Shown here in pieces: positions 1 to 10,000 of a stretch of DNA of 64,000 bases (position 1 is its first letter; the number at the start of each line of letters is the position of its first letter). The DNA is taken from the NCBI GenBank assembly GCA_916610825.1, contig OU744450.1, positions 24,760,850-24,824,849 of the forward strand. The letters run 5' to 3'. The notes under the pieces were generated by a model. That model searched no databases. It was not told the DNA's origin and saw nothing but the letters and a program-made list of their open reading frames with translations. The stretch is from Haliclystus octoradiatus (Eukaryota; Cnidaria; Staurozoa; Stauromedusae; Haliclystidae). The translations under genes were made by a program, and so were the position numbers.

Positions 1-2148
1 GAAAATTAAATGATGGTTTTGATCAAAACTTTCACTGAAATTGATTTGCCTAGTTTATTAAAGATGTATATATCACATGAAGTAATTTTTATCTGAAATA
101 TCGACATTTGACAAAATTGCATGGTACGTAACATATGTACAATTTTTGAAAATATGCCATTTGTGTACAAAAACTTTTTGAAAATTAAATGATGATTTTG
201 ATCAAAACTTTCACTGAAATTGATTTGCCTAGTTTAATAAAGATGTATATATCACATGGAGTAATTTTTATCTGAAATATCGACATTTGACAAAATTGCA
301 TGGTACGTAACATATGTACAATTTTTGAAAATATGCCATTTGTGTACAAAAACTTTTTGAAAATTAAATGATGATTTTGATCAAAACTTTCGCTGAAATT
401 GATTTGCCTAGTTTATTAAAGATGTATATATAACATGGAGTAATTTTTATCTGAAATATCGACATTTGAAAAACTTGCATGGTATGTAACATATGTACAA
501 TTTTTGAAAATATGCCATTTGTGTACAAAAACTTTTTGAAAATTAAATGGTGATTTTGATCAAAACTTTCACTGAAATTGATTTGCCTAGTTTATTAAAG
601 ATGTATATATCACATGGAGTAATTTTTATCTGAAATATCGACATTTGACAAAATTGCATGGTACATAACATATGTACAATTTTTGAAAAGATGCCATTTG
701 TGTACAAAAACTTTTTGAAAATTAAATGATGGTTTTGATCAAAACTTTCACTGAAATTGATTTGCCTAGTTTATTAAAGATGTATATATCACATGGAGTA
801 ATTTTTATCTGAAATATCGACATTTGGCAAAATTGCATGGTACGTAACATATGTACAATTTTTGAAAATATGCCATTTGTGTACAAAAACTTTTTGAAAA
901 TTAAATGATGATTTTGATCAAAACTATCACTGAAATTGATTTGCCTAGTTTATTAAAGATGTATATATAACATGGAGTAATTTTTATCTGAAATATCGAC
1001 ATTTGACAAAATTGCATGGTACGTAACATATGTACAATTTTTGAAAATATGCCATTTGTGTACAAAAACTTTTTGAAAATTAAATGATGGTTTTGATCAA
1101 AACTTTCACTGAAATTGATTTGCCTAGTTTGTTAAAGATGTATATATAACATGGAGTAATTTTTATCTGAAATATCGACATTTGACAAAATTGCATGGTA
1201 CGTAACATATGTACAATTTTTGAAAATATGCCATTTGTGTACAAAAACTTTTTGAAAATTAAATGATGATTTTGATCAAAACTTTCACTGAAATTGATTT
1301 GCCTAGTTTAATAAAGATGTATATATCACATGGAGTAATTTTTATCTGAAATATCGACATTTGAAAAAATTACATGGTACGTAACATATGTACAATTTTT
1401 GAAAATATGCCATTTGTATACAAAAACTTTTTGAAAATTAAATGGTGATTTTGATCAAAACTTTCACTGAAATTGATTTGCCTAGTTTATTAAAGATGTA
1501 TATATCACATGGAGTAATTTTTTTCTGAAATATCGACATTTGACAAAATCGCATGGTACGTAACATATGTACAATTTTTGAAAATATGCCATTTGTGTAC
1601 AAAATCTTTTTGAACATTAAATGATGATTTTGATCAAAACTTTCACTGAAATTGATTTGCCTAGTTTATTAAAGATGTATATATAACATGGAGTAATTTT
1701 TATCTGAAATATCGACATTTGACAAAATTGCATGGTACGTAACATATGTACAATTTTTGAAAATATGCCATTTGTGTACAAAATCTTTTTGAACATTAAA
1801 TGATGATTTTGATCAAAACTTTCACTGAAATTGATTTGCCTAGTTTATTAAAGATGTATATATCACATGGAGTAATTTTTATCTGAAATATCGACATTTG
1901 ACAAAATTGCATGGTACGTAACATATGTACAATTTTTGAAAATATGCCATTTGTGTACAAAAACTTTTTGAAAATTAAATGATGGTTTTGATCAAAACTT
2001 TCACTGAAATTGATTTGCCTAGTTTATTAAAGATGTATATATCACATGGAGTAATTTTTATCTGAAATATCGACATTTGACAAAATTGCATGGTACGTAA
2101 CAACTGGACAATTTTTGGAAGTTTGCCATTTGTGTACAAAAACTTTTT
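1..2148. repeat. 179-bp satellite array, 12 copies
   Basis: Twelve head-to-tail copies of a 179-bp AT-rich unit. The phrase GAAAATTAAATG recurs at 1, 180, 359, 538 and so on to 1970. Copies differ by a few substitutions, for example TTATTAAAG against TTAATAAAG and ATCACATGG against ATAACATGG. The two unit junctions near 1608 and 1788 share AATCTTTTTGAACATT, pointing to recent local duplication. The array runs off the left edge, so its full size is unknown. No open frame, CRISPR-like spacer or CENP-B-box-like motif was seen. It could be pericentromeric, subtelomeric or an isolated interstitial array; the sequence does not say which. Confidence 0.97.
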
Positions 2149-2760
2149 ACGGATTATATTAAGATTCCAGTGTAATATTTAACTGAAATTGATTTGCATA
2201 GTTTATTAAAGATGTATATATCACATGGAGTAATTTTTATCTGAAATATCAACATTTGATAATATGACATATTTATTAATTAAGATATGTTCAATTTTGT
2301 AAATTTTGTAACTTTTTGTAAACTGTAGATTAAATATTAAGATTTTGATCCAATCTTACAATTGAATTTATTTGAGTGGTTTAGATGTTTATATGACTTG
2401 GAGTATTTTTTTATCTGAAATTCTAATATTGATATTTTACAAAATCACATACTGATTAATTAAGATATGTGCAATTTTTGTAAATATGCCTTTTGTGTAC
2501 AAAACGTTTTGAAGATTAAATGTAGTTTTCGGTGTAATCTTCAATTGAAATTGATTTGCATGGTTTGTTAAAGATTTATATGTAACCTTGGGTATTTTTA
2601 TCTTTATTACCACATTTGACAAAATCGCATACTATTAAGACGTGTGCCATTTTCGTAAATTTGCCCGTTGCCTACAACAACGTTTTAGAGATTAAATGTG
2701 CATTTGATAAGATTTTCAACTGAAATTGACTGGGATAATTTGTTAATATAACGATGTTAT
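2149..2760. repeat. decayed satellite copies at the array edge
   Basis: At least three further units continue in the same register (about 2149-2330, 2331-2515 and 2516-2690), increasingly diverged from the 179-bp consensus. Shared landmarks are GAAATTGATTTGCATAG, TTATATCTGAAAT-like stretches and TGTACAAAA. Divergence rises with distance from the homogeneous block, as expected where unequal exchange no longer homogenises the edge. Confidence 0.85.
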
Positions 2761-3109
2761 CTTGCGGGTTTTCTATGCAGGGCATTTTCGGGATACCAAA
2801 TTTCATATCGAAGAAGATAATTTTATATTTTGGCTACATAGTACATAACCCATTTACATATTCAAATTTATTTTGTAAATAAAATCAACAATTAGCAGCA
2901 CTTTCAGTAAAATATCAAGTTATCAACTATCGGATGGTTTGTTAGACATACTTGCATAATCTTAAGTATTTACTATTGAAAATATGACCATTTAACCTCA
3001 ATTAACAAAAAGAAGAATGTCTATGATTTGTCTGAATAAGGCACTACGGCAGTCTACATAATCTACAAGACTTGAAATTTTTCAGATTTTCAAACTCATG
3101 TGGATGCAA
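2761..3109. other. AT-rich intergenic stretch, nothing recognised
   Basis: No repeat, RNA or coding signal was identified in this stretch between the satellite edge and the weak open frame that follows. Confidence 0.5.
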
Positions 3110-3424
3110 TTAAACAAGAATTTGACCAATATTTTTAATAAAACTTACAGGAGTTGTCTTTTTTATATAGATACACTTGTCAGTAACTTCTTTAGTGAAA
3201 ATATTGAAATTTGAAGAAATTTTCCGCCAAATATTTTTCTGCTCATTTTCACCGGGAGCGTAGTAGGCATTTGGCCTACAGCAAACAATTTTTGTGGGCA
3301 ATAACAAATCGATCGAACGAACCTGCCTGCGGACACACGGAGCCTCGTTTTCAGATTTCAACGGAAAGTGTTTGAAAGTTTGATAAATGGCAATTAAACA
3401 GTAATACAATACATGGCGATGCAT
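3110..3424 (-). CDS. possible exon or transposon fragment with a SANT-like helix pattern
   Basis: An open minus-strand frame of 104 codons. Its distal half contains NIWRKISSNFNIFTKEVT, a W-[KR]-K-I-x5-N-x-F-x-x-x-V-T spacing like the middle of Myb/SANT-like (MADF-type) DNA-binding domains. Such domains occur in host factors and in Harbinger-type transposon proteins. A good donor-like CCT|GTAAGT lies on the minus strand near 3149, so an exon could end there. No convincing acceptor or second exon was found. It may be a chance frame, a degraded transposon gene or a real exon of an unrecognised gene. Confidence 0.22.
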   Translation of the reverse strand: MHRHVLYYCLIAIYQTFKHFPLKSENEAPCVRRQVRSIDLLLPTKIVCCRPNAYYAPGENEQKNIWRKISSNFNIFTKEVTDKCIYIKKTTPVSFIKNIGQILV

Positions 3425-3660
3425 GGATGTATAATAAAATTGATAGTTAATATAATAAAATTGTTTTATGTTTTGATTCTATTGGATAAAAAGTCAAACT
3501 TTTATAAAAAGGGTTACTTTTATAAAATTTCTTTTTTCATTGAATTGACTTCACCGTTTGTCAGATATCGAAACTCATTCATTAGTATCTAGGAATGCAT
3601 GGCAAACTGAATAGAAATGTCATTTTTTAATTCAAAAACCAAATTGGTAAATTCTTGTCT

Positions 3661-3937
3661 ACAGTAAGCGTCATAATGACGTCTTCTTGGCTTGTCCTTA
3701 TGACGTCTCGCTCAAGCCGTAGTTTTGACGTCTGAATGCTGTCTTTGTTGTCGACAAGAAAGTTGTTATTTTGTTGGCCGTCTTTTTTATCGTCTTTAAG
3801 ACCGACATGTTGTTACTCGTCTTTTGTGAAGTGTCTGCATGTCGTCTTTAAGACGAGTCAATATGACAGGCGAGATAACAACCAGTTCCCGACGAGAGCA
3901 AGTCGTCATAAATACGTCTTTGGTTTACTGGGTGACA
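3661..3937. mobile_element. GACGTC-rich MITE-like element
   Basis: About 280 bp bounded by imperfect inverted ends: CAGTAAGCGTCATAATGACG on the left, and TTACTG preceded by GTCGTCATAAATACGTC on the right. The interior is crowded with GACGTC, GTCTT and AAGACG motifs in both orientations and is much richer in CG dinucleotides than its surroundings. This looks like a small non-autonomous DNA element with subterminal motif repeats. No target-site duplication is clear and no coding region is present. Confidence 0.5.
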
Positions 3938-4227
3938 ACCTATAAAAGCGTAAAATAACGTATAGTGAAAATTGTGCTTAACTCCGAACTCAAAAAAAGG
4001 CCAATAGAAGCATCTGACTCCGGTCCCGAATAAGTAAGAAAATAGCAACTTCTACTCTGACGCCAAAATGTTCCAGTCAGAACCCTGAAAACTGAATTTA
4101 TCTATAATTATAAAACTATAATAGTATAATATAATATGAGGTGAACACATGTATATGAGAGTGCTCAATGTTTTTTAAGACAGAGCATAATATAGTAGAC
4201 ACAAAGATGAGGCAAAAGCCTTTTCCG

Positions 4228-4313
4228 TTACTCGGAATTTCACGCGTTTACTTTGCGTTCATCAGAACGTCTGATGAAAACGCCAATAAGTAAACGAGTG
4301 AAACTCCGAGTAA
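4228..4313. repeat. foldback hairpin, member of the CTGATGA/GAAACT family
   Basis: Inverted arms TTACTCGGAATTTCACGCG and its near complement ending GTGAAACTCCGAGTAA flank a short centre with TCATCAGAACGTCTGATGA. On the minus strand the order is CTGATGA, an ACGC/GCGT stem, then GAAA. The same phrase recurs near 37200 and 44235. Confidence 0.7.
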
Positions 4314-5734
4314 AAGCAGAAAATATCTTCGATGAACATATTCGCATAATCTGAAATAGGGATAACGGAATAACGTGGCAATTTCCAACTTTTCTCCGTC
4401 TAAAAGGAAGTGCAAGGACTGTATCATCTGTTAATTTCAATATGCTCCTTGCATCTGCATTTGAGCACCATCTTAAATCGTTAACTTTATGATTGAAAAA
4501 TACGCATTAATTCGGCACTTGGAAATTCGCTAGTTAATTTCTAGAATTGAGTTGGAAATTTTTGAAATTCATTTGGATATTTCCTAAAAGTCTGAATTGG
4601 AAATTTCTGAAATTTAATTTGAAATGTCTGATTCTCATTTGAAAATTTCTGAAATTCAAAATGAAAAAGGTTTTAGCGAAGAGGTTACATTTGATATCGT
4701 AAGGTCTGCACGCAGACTAAACAAAGCATGCTAAAGGTCAGTTACAGGCTTTGAAGAAGGAATGTAGGGAACAGTAACACAAATCAATGAAACATTAATT
4801 ATTTGATAACATCAAGGTTTCATTCTATGTTTTTAACCCTACGTCATAACATATCTTAGCATGATTAGATCATGTGATATTTATCAGCCCATTGTGTATA
4901 TTATATAAATTAAACAATTAAAGGCTGTATTTAAACCGCCATACAAGAAAAACTATACAAATTAATAACATTTGCCTATATCGAATGTTTTAAATTATAT
5001 AATGTTTACCAAAAAATGATTATAATTAAAATGATTAATGTTAAAATTAAGATTATTATTATCCCAGACAATTTCGAATCAGGCAAAAAAAACTACTTTT
5101 ACATTAATAGTAATTACAGACAACATAAAACTATATCGATTATATAACTTTTGTGCATACCAGTAAGAATGCACAATTAATAATATATGACATTGTTTTT
5201 AGAGTGCAAAAACGAAAAAAGCTATTTACACTATAGTAGCCTAGCATTGTTTATTATATTGAAAATGTGCAAACTCTAAATAACTATATAACGATATTTC
5301 TTGAGGGTTCTTTGTAAAAATTTGGCAAGAATAATAATTTGATAATATACGAAGAAATAAAATGATTGTATTGAAAGTATTTTACTGAGAGTTGCTTTGT
5401 TTTAGATACCATTGTATAGAATATAATCTTGTCAAAAGTTATGACAAATCTTCGCGTTATTAATAATATGATAAATGACAATACAACTCTATCTCGCTGT
5501 CTTTTGTAATGATCTAAATCGTCTAAAAATATTAAAATAAGAAAAAGCAATTGGAATTATACAATATGTAAAAACAACATGGAGGTTTAGAACTGTATAC
5601 ATCATTTTGAAATAGAAATAACGACACTATATTTTTTTGAAAAAATGTGGCAGATTATTGGGAACATAGTTGTTAATACGTGATGGGAAAGAAATTAAAT
5701 ACCAGTACTTTTTCCATCACTGTTTGCTTTTCTA
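4314..5734. other. AT-rich intergenic DNA with a short degenerate tandem run
   Basis: No gene was recognised. Around 4515-4660, seven or so loose repeats of a roughly 20-bp phrase related to TTGGAAATTTCTGAAATT are visible. The rest is AT-rich, with scattered short open frames that have no recognisable protein content. Confidence 0.55.
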
Positions 5735-6045
5735 GATTGAACAGTTCATGAACTGTTTGTGAATAGCTCAAAAGGTTCATTAACAGTTCAGGGGTTCATG
5801 AGAAGTTTATGAACTGTTCATGAAAAGTTCATGAAGTGTTTGTGAATAGTTCAGGAGGTCCATAAACAGTTTATGTACAGTTTATGAACAGTTCATGAAG
5901 TGTTGTGAATAGTTCAGGAGGTCCATAAACAGTTTACGTATAGTTTATGAACAGTTCATGAAAAGTTCATGAAGTGTTTGCGAATAGTTCAGGAGGTCCA
6001 CAAACATTTTGCGTACAGTTTATGAACAGTTCATGAACACAACAC
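5735..6045. repeat. TTCATGAAC palindrome array
   Basis: More than a dozen variants of the 10-bp palindrome GTTCATGAAC and the half-site ACAGTTCATGAAC, with an embedded period of about 85 bp (AGTTCAGGAGGTCCATAAACAG recurs near 5858, 5920 and 5990). This copy lacks the CCCCTGCGAAAA terminal repeats seen in the intronic copies further right, so it is an incomplete or expanded member of the family. Confidence 0.8.
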
Positions 6046-6144
6046 AATTTTTAAACAGGCATAGTTAACAGTATTTTATATTAAATATTTGGTGTATTTA
6101 ATTAATTAAGTTACGAAGGAAAGCTTCTTGGTGAAATATTTGAT

Positions 6145-6612
6145 CACAAACATTGATCGGGGCAATAGTGAAGTTTTAGTTAGAACAACGTTTCAGCGGT
6201 ATTCGGTAGCCATCATTTTCAAGTTATAGGTTATTCGATGAACAAAAATCTAAAGACATTGGGTGTCATTTGAAATACCATGATTTGGATGCAGAGCATG
6301 CATTCAAATACTTCTCCGTTTCAAAATGATGCCGCAGTAGAACGGATTACCTAATTTACGAGGTGCATATAAATGAAATCAAACCGAACTTTACTAAACA
6401 GACTAGCTCCTACTCTATCAAAGCAAAATTATTTCAAATTTATGTTCTAAAAGTCAACCCATTATAATTGTATATTAATTTTCACCCTCTAAATAAATAG
6501 ATATTAATGTTTGTAAACCATCACTATTCACTTGGAAATGGCTAATCGCTTCTTGTAGTCGAAACGTTGTTATAAATACAATTTCACTATTGCCATCAAC
6601 GTTTGTAAGACT
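6145..6612. mobile_element. inverted-repeat element, 468 bp
   Basis: The left end (ACAAACATTGATCGGGGCAA, then AACAACGTTTC and TAGCCAT) is repeated in inverted orientation at the right end (GAAACGTTGTT, CACTATTGCCATCAACG, TTTGTAAG). Arms are about 85 bp with roughly 75% match. CGAAACGTTG beside a short hairpin is a phrase often found at the ends of Penelope-like and other animal repeats, but no reverse-transcriptase sequence is present, so the class is open. Confidence 0.55.
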
Positions 6613-6746
6613 TTCAACTTTTCCAAATCACTTTGATTTAAATATTTGAATTATTTACTTTTTAAAATATTTAATAAAATGTAGCCTAAACTTTGACTTT
6701 GGTGGTTTTAAATTATTACGCTTTAATTTGGGAATAACAACTTACA

Positions 6747-7033
6747 TTAATCGGAAACTTCTGTCTTCGGGCTAGAAACCAAACTTATCATTCCCGAACT
6801 CACTTGTGAGATTTTCTTTTGCCTTGCTCTTGAATTCTGAAACCAGACTTGCGTTACTCTTTTACTTAAACCAGTTAACATTGAGATTCTGTCTAATTCT
6901 GCGCTATCAGGATTAGTATCAATTTCAAAGTTAGCTTGAAGTATATGTAGTTGGTCTTCGGTAAATGATGTTCGAATTCGCTTTGCTCGATTAGATCGTT
7001 TTTTATAGTCATCTTCATCGTGTGTCATGATCG
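6747..7033 (-). CDS. Lhx6/8: LIM-homeobox exon 3 (homeodomain and stop)
   Basis: Acceptor TTAATTTAG at 7034-7035. It encodes a basic linker, the whole homeodomain ([13 protein letters not shown] through [11 protein letters not shown]) and about 20 further residues, ending SPKTEVSD and TAA. One base after the stop there is a consensus donor GTAAGT (minus strand, 6745-6740). This suggests either a 3' UTR intron or a chance match. Confidence 0.92.
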
Positions 7034-10000
7034 CTAAATTAAAAAACATCAAAAATTTAAATATATATAATGATAATATTCCACATGTCTTCATTTCTCA
7101 CATCATATGGCATAGGCCTCCCCTGCGAAAAACATCCATGAGTTCATTAACAGTTCATGAACTTCATGAACAATTCATGCACAGTTCATGAACAATTCAT
7201 GAACTTCATGAACAGTCACAAAGAGTTCATGAACACTTCATGAACCGGTTCATGAACTTTTGGGCAATTTCAAGTTCATGAACTCATGAACTTTTTTTCG
7301 GAGGGGCGTACTTCTAAAAAAATAAAAAAATAAATAAAATATTAGATTAGATTAAATTAGATTGTAGAATTTAGACTTAAAATTATTTTAAATAGCACAT
7401 TTGATACACTTTTATAAGTAAAAAATTTCTAGCCCTGTAAAGCGCTATTGAGCAATTTGAAAAAACCTCCCTATAAATAAATAAAATATTATTATTATGT
7501 CCCTAGGACCTGGATCCAACAAAAGGTTCAGCCTCCTGGAATCCTAGAGGTATATCAATATTTTCTTCTGAATTGTTTTGTTGAGGTTTGACCAATAAAT
7601 CATAAAATTATCAATTTTCTTCTGAATTTGCTCTAGCCTTCCAGAATCTAAGATTGAAGAATTCCTACTTTTGACAGACCCTGCCTATGACAAACAAACA
7701 TTAATGCAAACCACAAAATACAACAAACCGAGTCATGTATATTTGGAATTTGATCAGCTTGATATTGGCAGGACTATTCCCGCGAAAAGCAATTTATGAA
7801 GTTCATGAAATTTTATTGGATAATTATTAACAGTCACTTAATAAATATATGTGATTTATGTTTAGATATATTGCGCATTGTCCCTTCTTGTGATCATAGC
7901 CGTGATGTAATTTATGATGTAATGTAAACTTGTAAAGTCTGCCAGCTGACTGCGGGACCGCAGGTCAGCAGTGATTGTTAATATATAAAAGAGAGTTGGA
8001 AGTCATGTGAGCGACTCGCTTTTGAGTTCGTTCGTGGACAGAAGAGAACAGTTTTATATGATAATTATTTGAATCATTTTACTGTGTTGTTTATGTCTCC
8101 TCACATAGACCACAGTCTTACAAAATAATCAATAAAATTTTTAATGAATAGTTCCCGAATTATTGCCAATTCTATGAACAATTTTATGCCTCAAAGGTGA
8201 TGACACAAAATAGATACCCTACCCATTTAAACAATATTTAATAATTATTATGAAACTTACATTCAACGCCACTTAGATCAGCAGAGTCGTTGCTAGGTGG
8301 TGATTCTGTTAATCCTTCAATGTAATGTAGCTTGCATAGAACTTTATTCTCCACCAATGCAAATTCTTCACCCGTGGAGAGTTGTCGTCGGCACGTATCA
8401 CATGCAAAACAAGCTAAATGATATACATAAGTTTTTGCTCTTCTCACCCAATCAGTAGATTGTATCCAACGCTTACAACATGCACATTTGATGCCATATT
8501 GACTATGAAACAAGAATAAATAAGGATGACATATCGACATTTTCAACGGATTTAGAATTGAAGTCTATGTGATTTTGTCATCAGTAGGCTACCGTCGATT
8601 GCATTGGTAATCTCATAATTTTGAAACAAGTAAACATAAATAAAAAAATGTATTAAGATAGGTATCGATAAAAAGCAATGTAGACAGTGCTGCCCTCCCG
8701 AAGGCACCCATATCACTCCTCTATTTCTAGATGAGTGGCTTTTTTAGGTGAGAGCAATGATTTTAAGCACTCTTTGTTAATCTCAGCAGCGACACTACAG
8801 ATCAATTTGAACAGATTTCATAGCAGATAGGTCTCGATTGTCAATGCGCAACGATTCACTGCTGCTATCCACAATGCAATTCCCTCTGGACCATTCCATC
8901 CGTCATCTTCAGATGGTACTCATTTGATTGATTGATTTGATTGAGTTGACCTTCGGGGGATTTGAACCACCGTCGATCAGATATGATCCAGTCTGAAGTT
9001 TGGTTGCTCTGCATTTGCGCTAATCCTCCTAATAGGCATTGATGCAGCCCTATTTATAAGGACCTGTTGTAGCCTTCCCAAAACATCTAGACATTTCTAG
9101 AATATAAGATAAACACACCTGGGGTACCCATTAATGACAATGTATGCAACTTTGGTAGTTGGAGCATTTTGGTATGGCACAGATGTTTTTTTCATGTGAT
9201 AATTTTTTCACCTCATTGACTAACTCATGCTGACCTAGGTATATACCGAAGTCAGTCCCTTGTCCGCTCACTAAGCAGTACTGATGAAGGCTAATGGCCA
9301 GGAACATGTACTTTTCTGAAGCTAATAATAATAATAATAATAACACTCCAGCGGTTTTCATGTAAAAATGACATCATCAAACATCAGAAAGAGGCAATAT
9401 AGAATAATTTGTCATTTGAAAAATAATTATGTGAATGTTTATCTCCTCATTTATAGCTTCATCTGTCACTGACTGTGGAGAAAGTGGCTACGGCAGAGGC
9501 TATACAAAATGGATATGATTGTTTGCATCTTCTTCTAAGAATTATTTATCCTGACGTCAATTCATTCTGTTTTTTTAATAATTTCGAATTTTAGCAATCA
9601 TTCTCAATCTTATACACAAGCATTTGTAAAAACAGACATGAAAGTACAAATGTTGAAAATAGACTGAAAATACAATGAAACTAATGATTTAGACTAAAAA
9701 TAGAATGAAAAAGACGCATTGTTTAGAGTTGATAAAGCCAGAAAAAGACTAAAATCAGCCAAAAGAATGAACATTTTTATGTCTGAAAAAGAGCGATTTG
9801 ATCAATGAAACACTAATAGGCCCTGGAGGGATCAATGTTGACTATGAACTATTAAATGCTGACCGTATATAAGATTTATTATTTTATTTGGAAATAATCT
9901 GAATAATGATATCGGTAGGCCCATAATAAAATATTTGAGTACAATAAAGAGTTGGGAAGGCCGTTCCCCATGGCACGATATCTCCATTGACAAAAAGATC

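Noticed and set aside
1-2760. CRISPR array
   Set aside because: The 179-bp units are contiguous with no distinct short spacers, and the window is clearly animal nuclear DNA.
9275-9315. Another hammerhead-like core (CTGATGAAGGCTAATGGCC)
   Set aside because: The stem is followed by AGGAAC rather than GAAA, and no stem III is evident; it may be a decayed relative but is not supportable.
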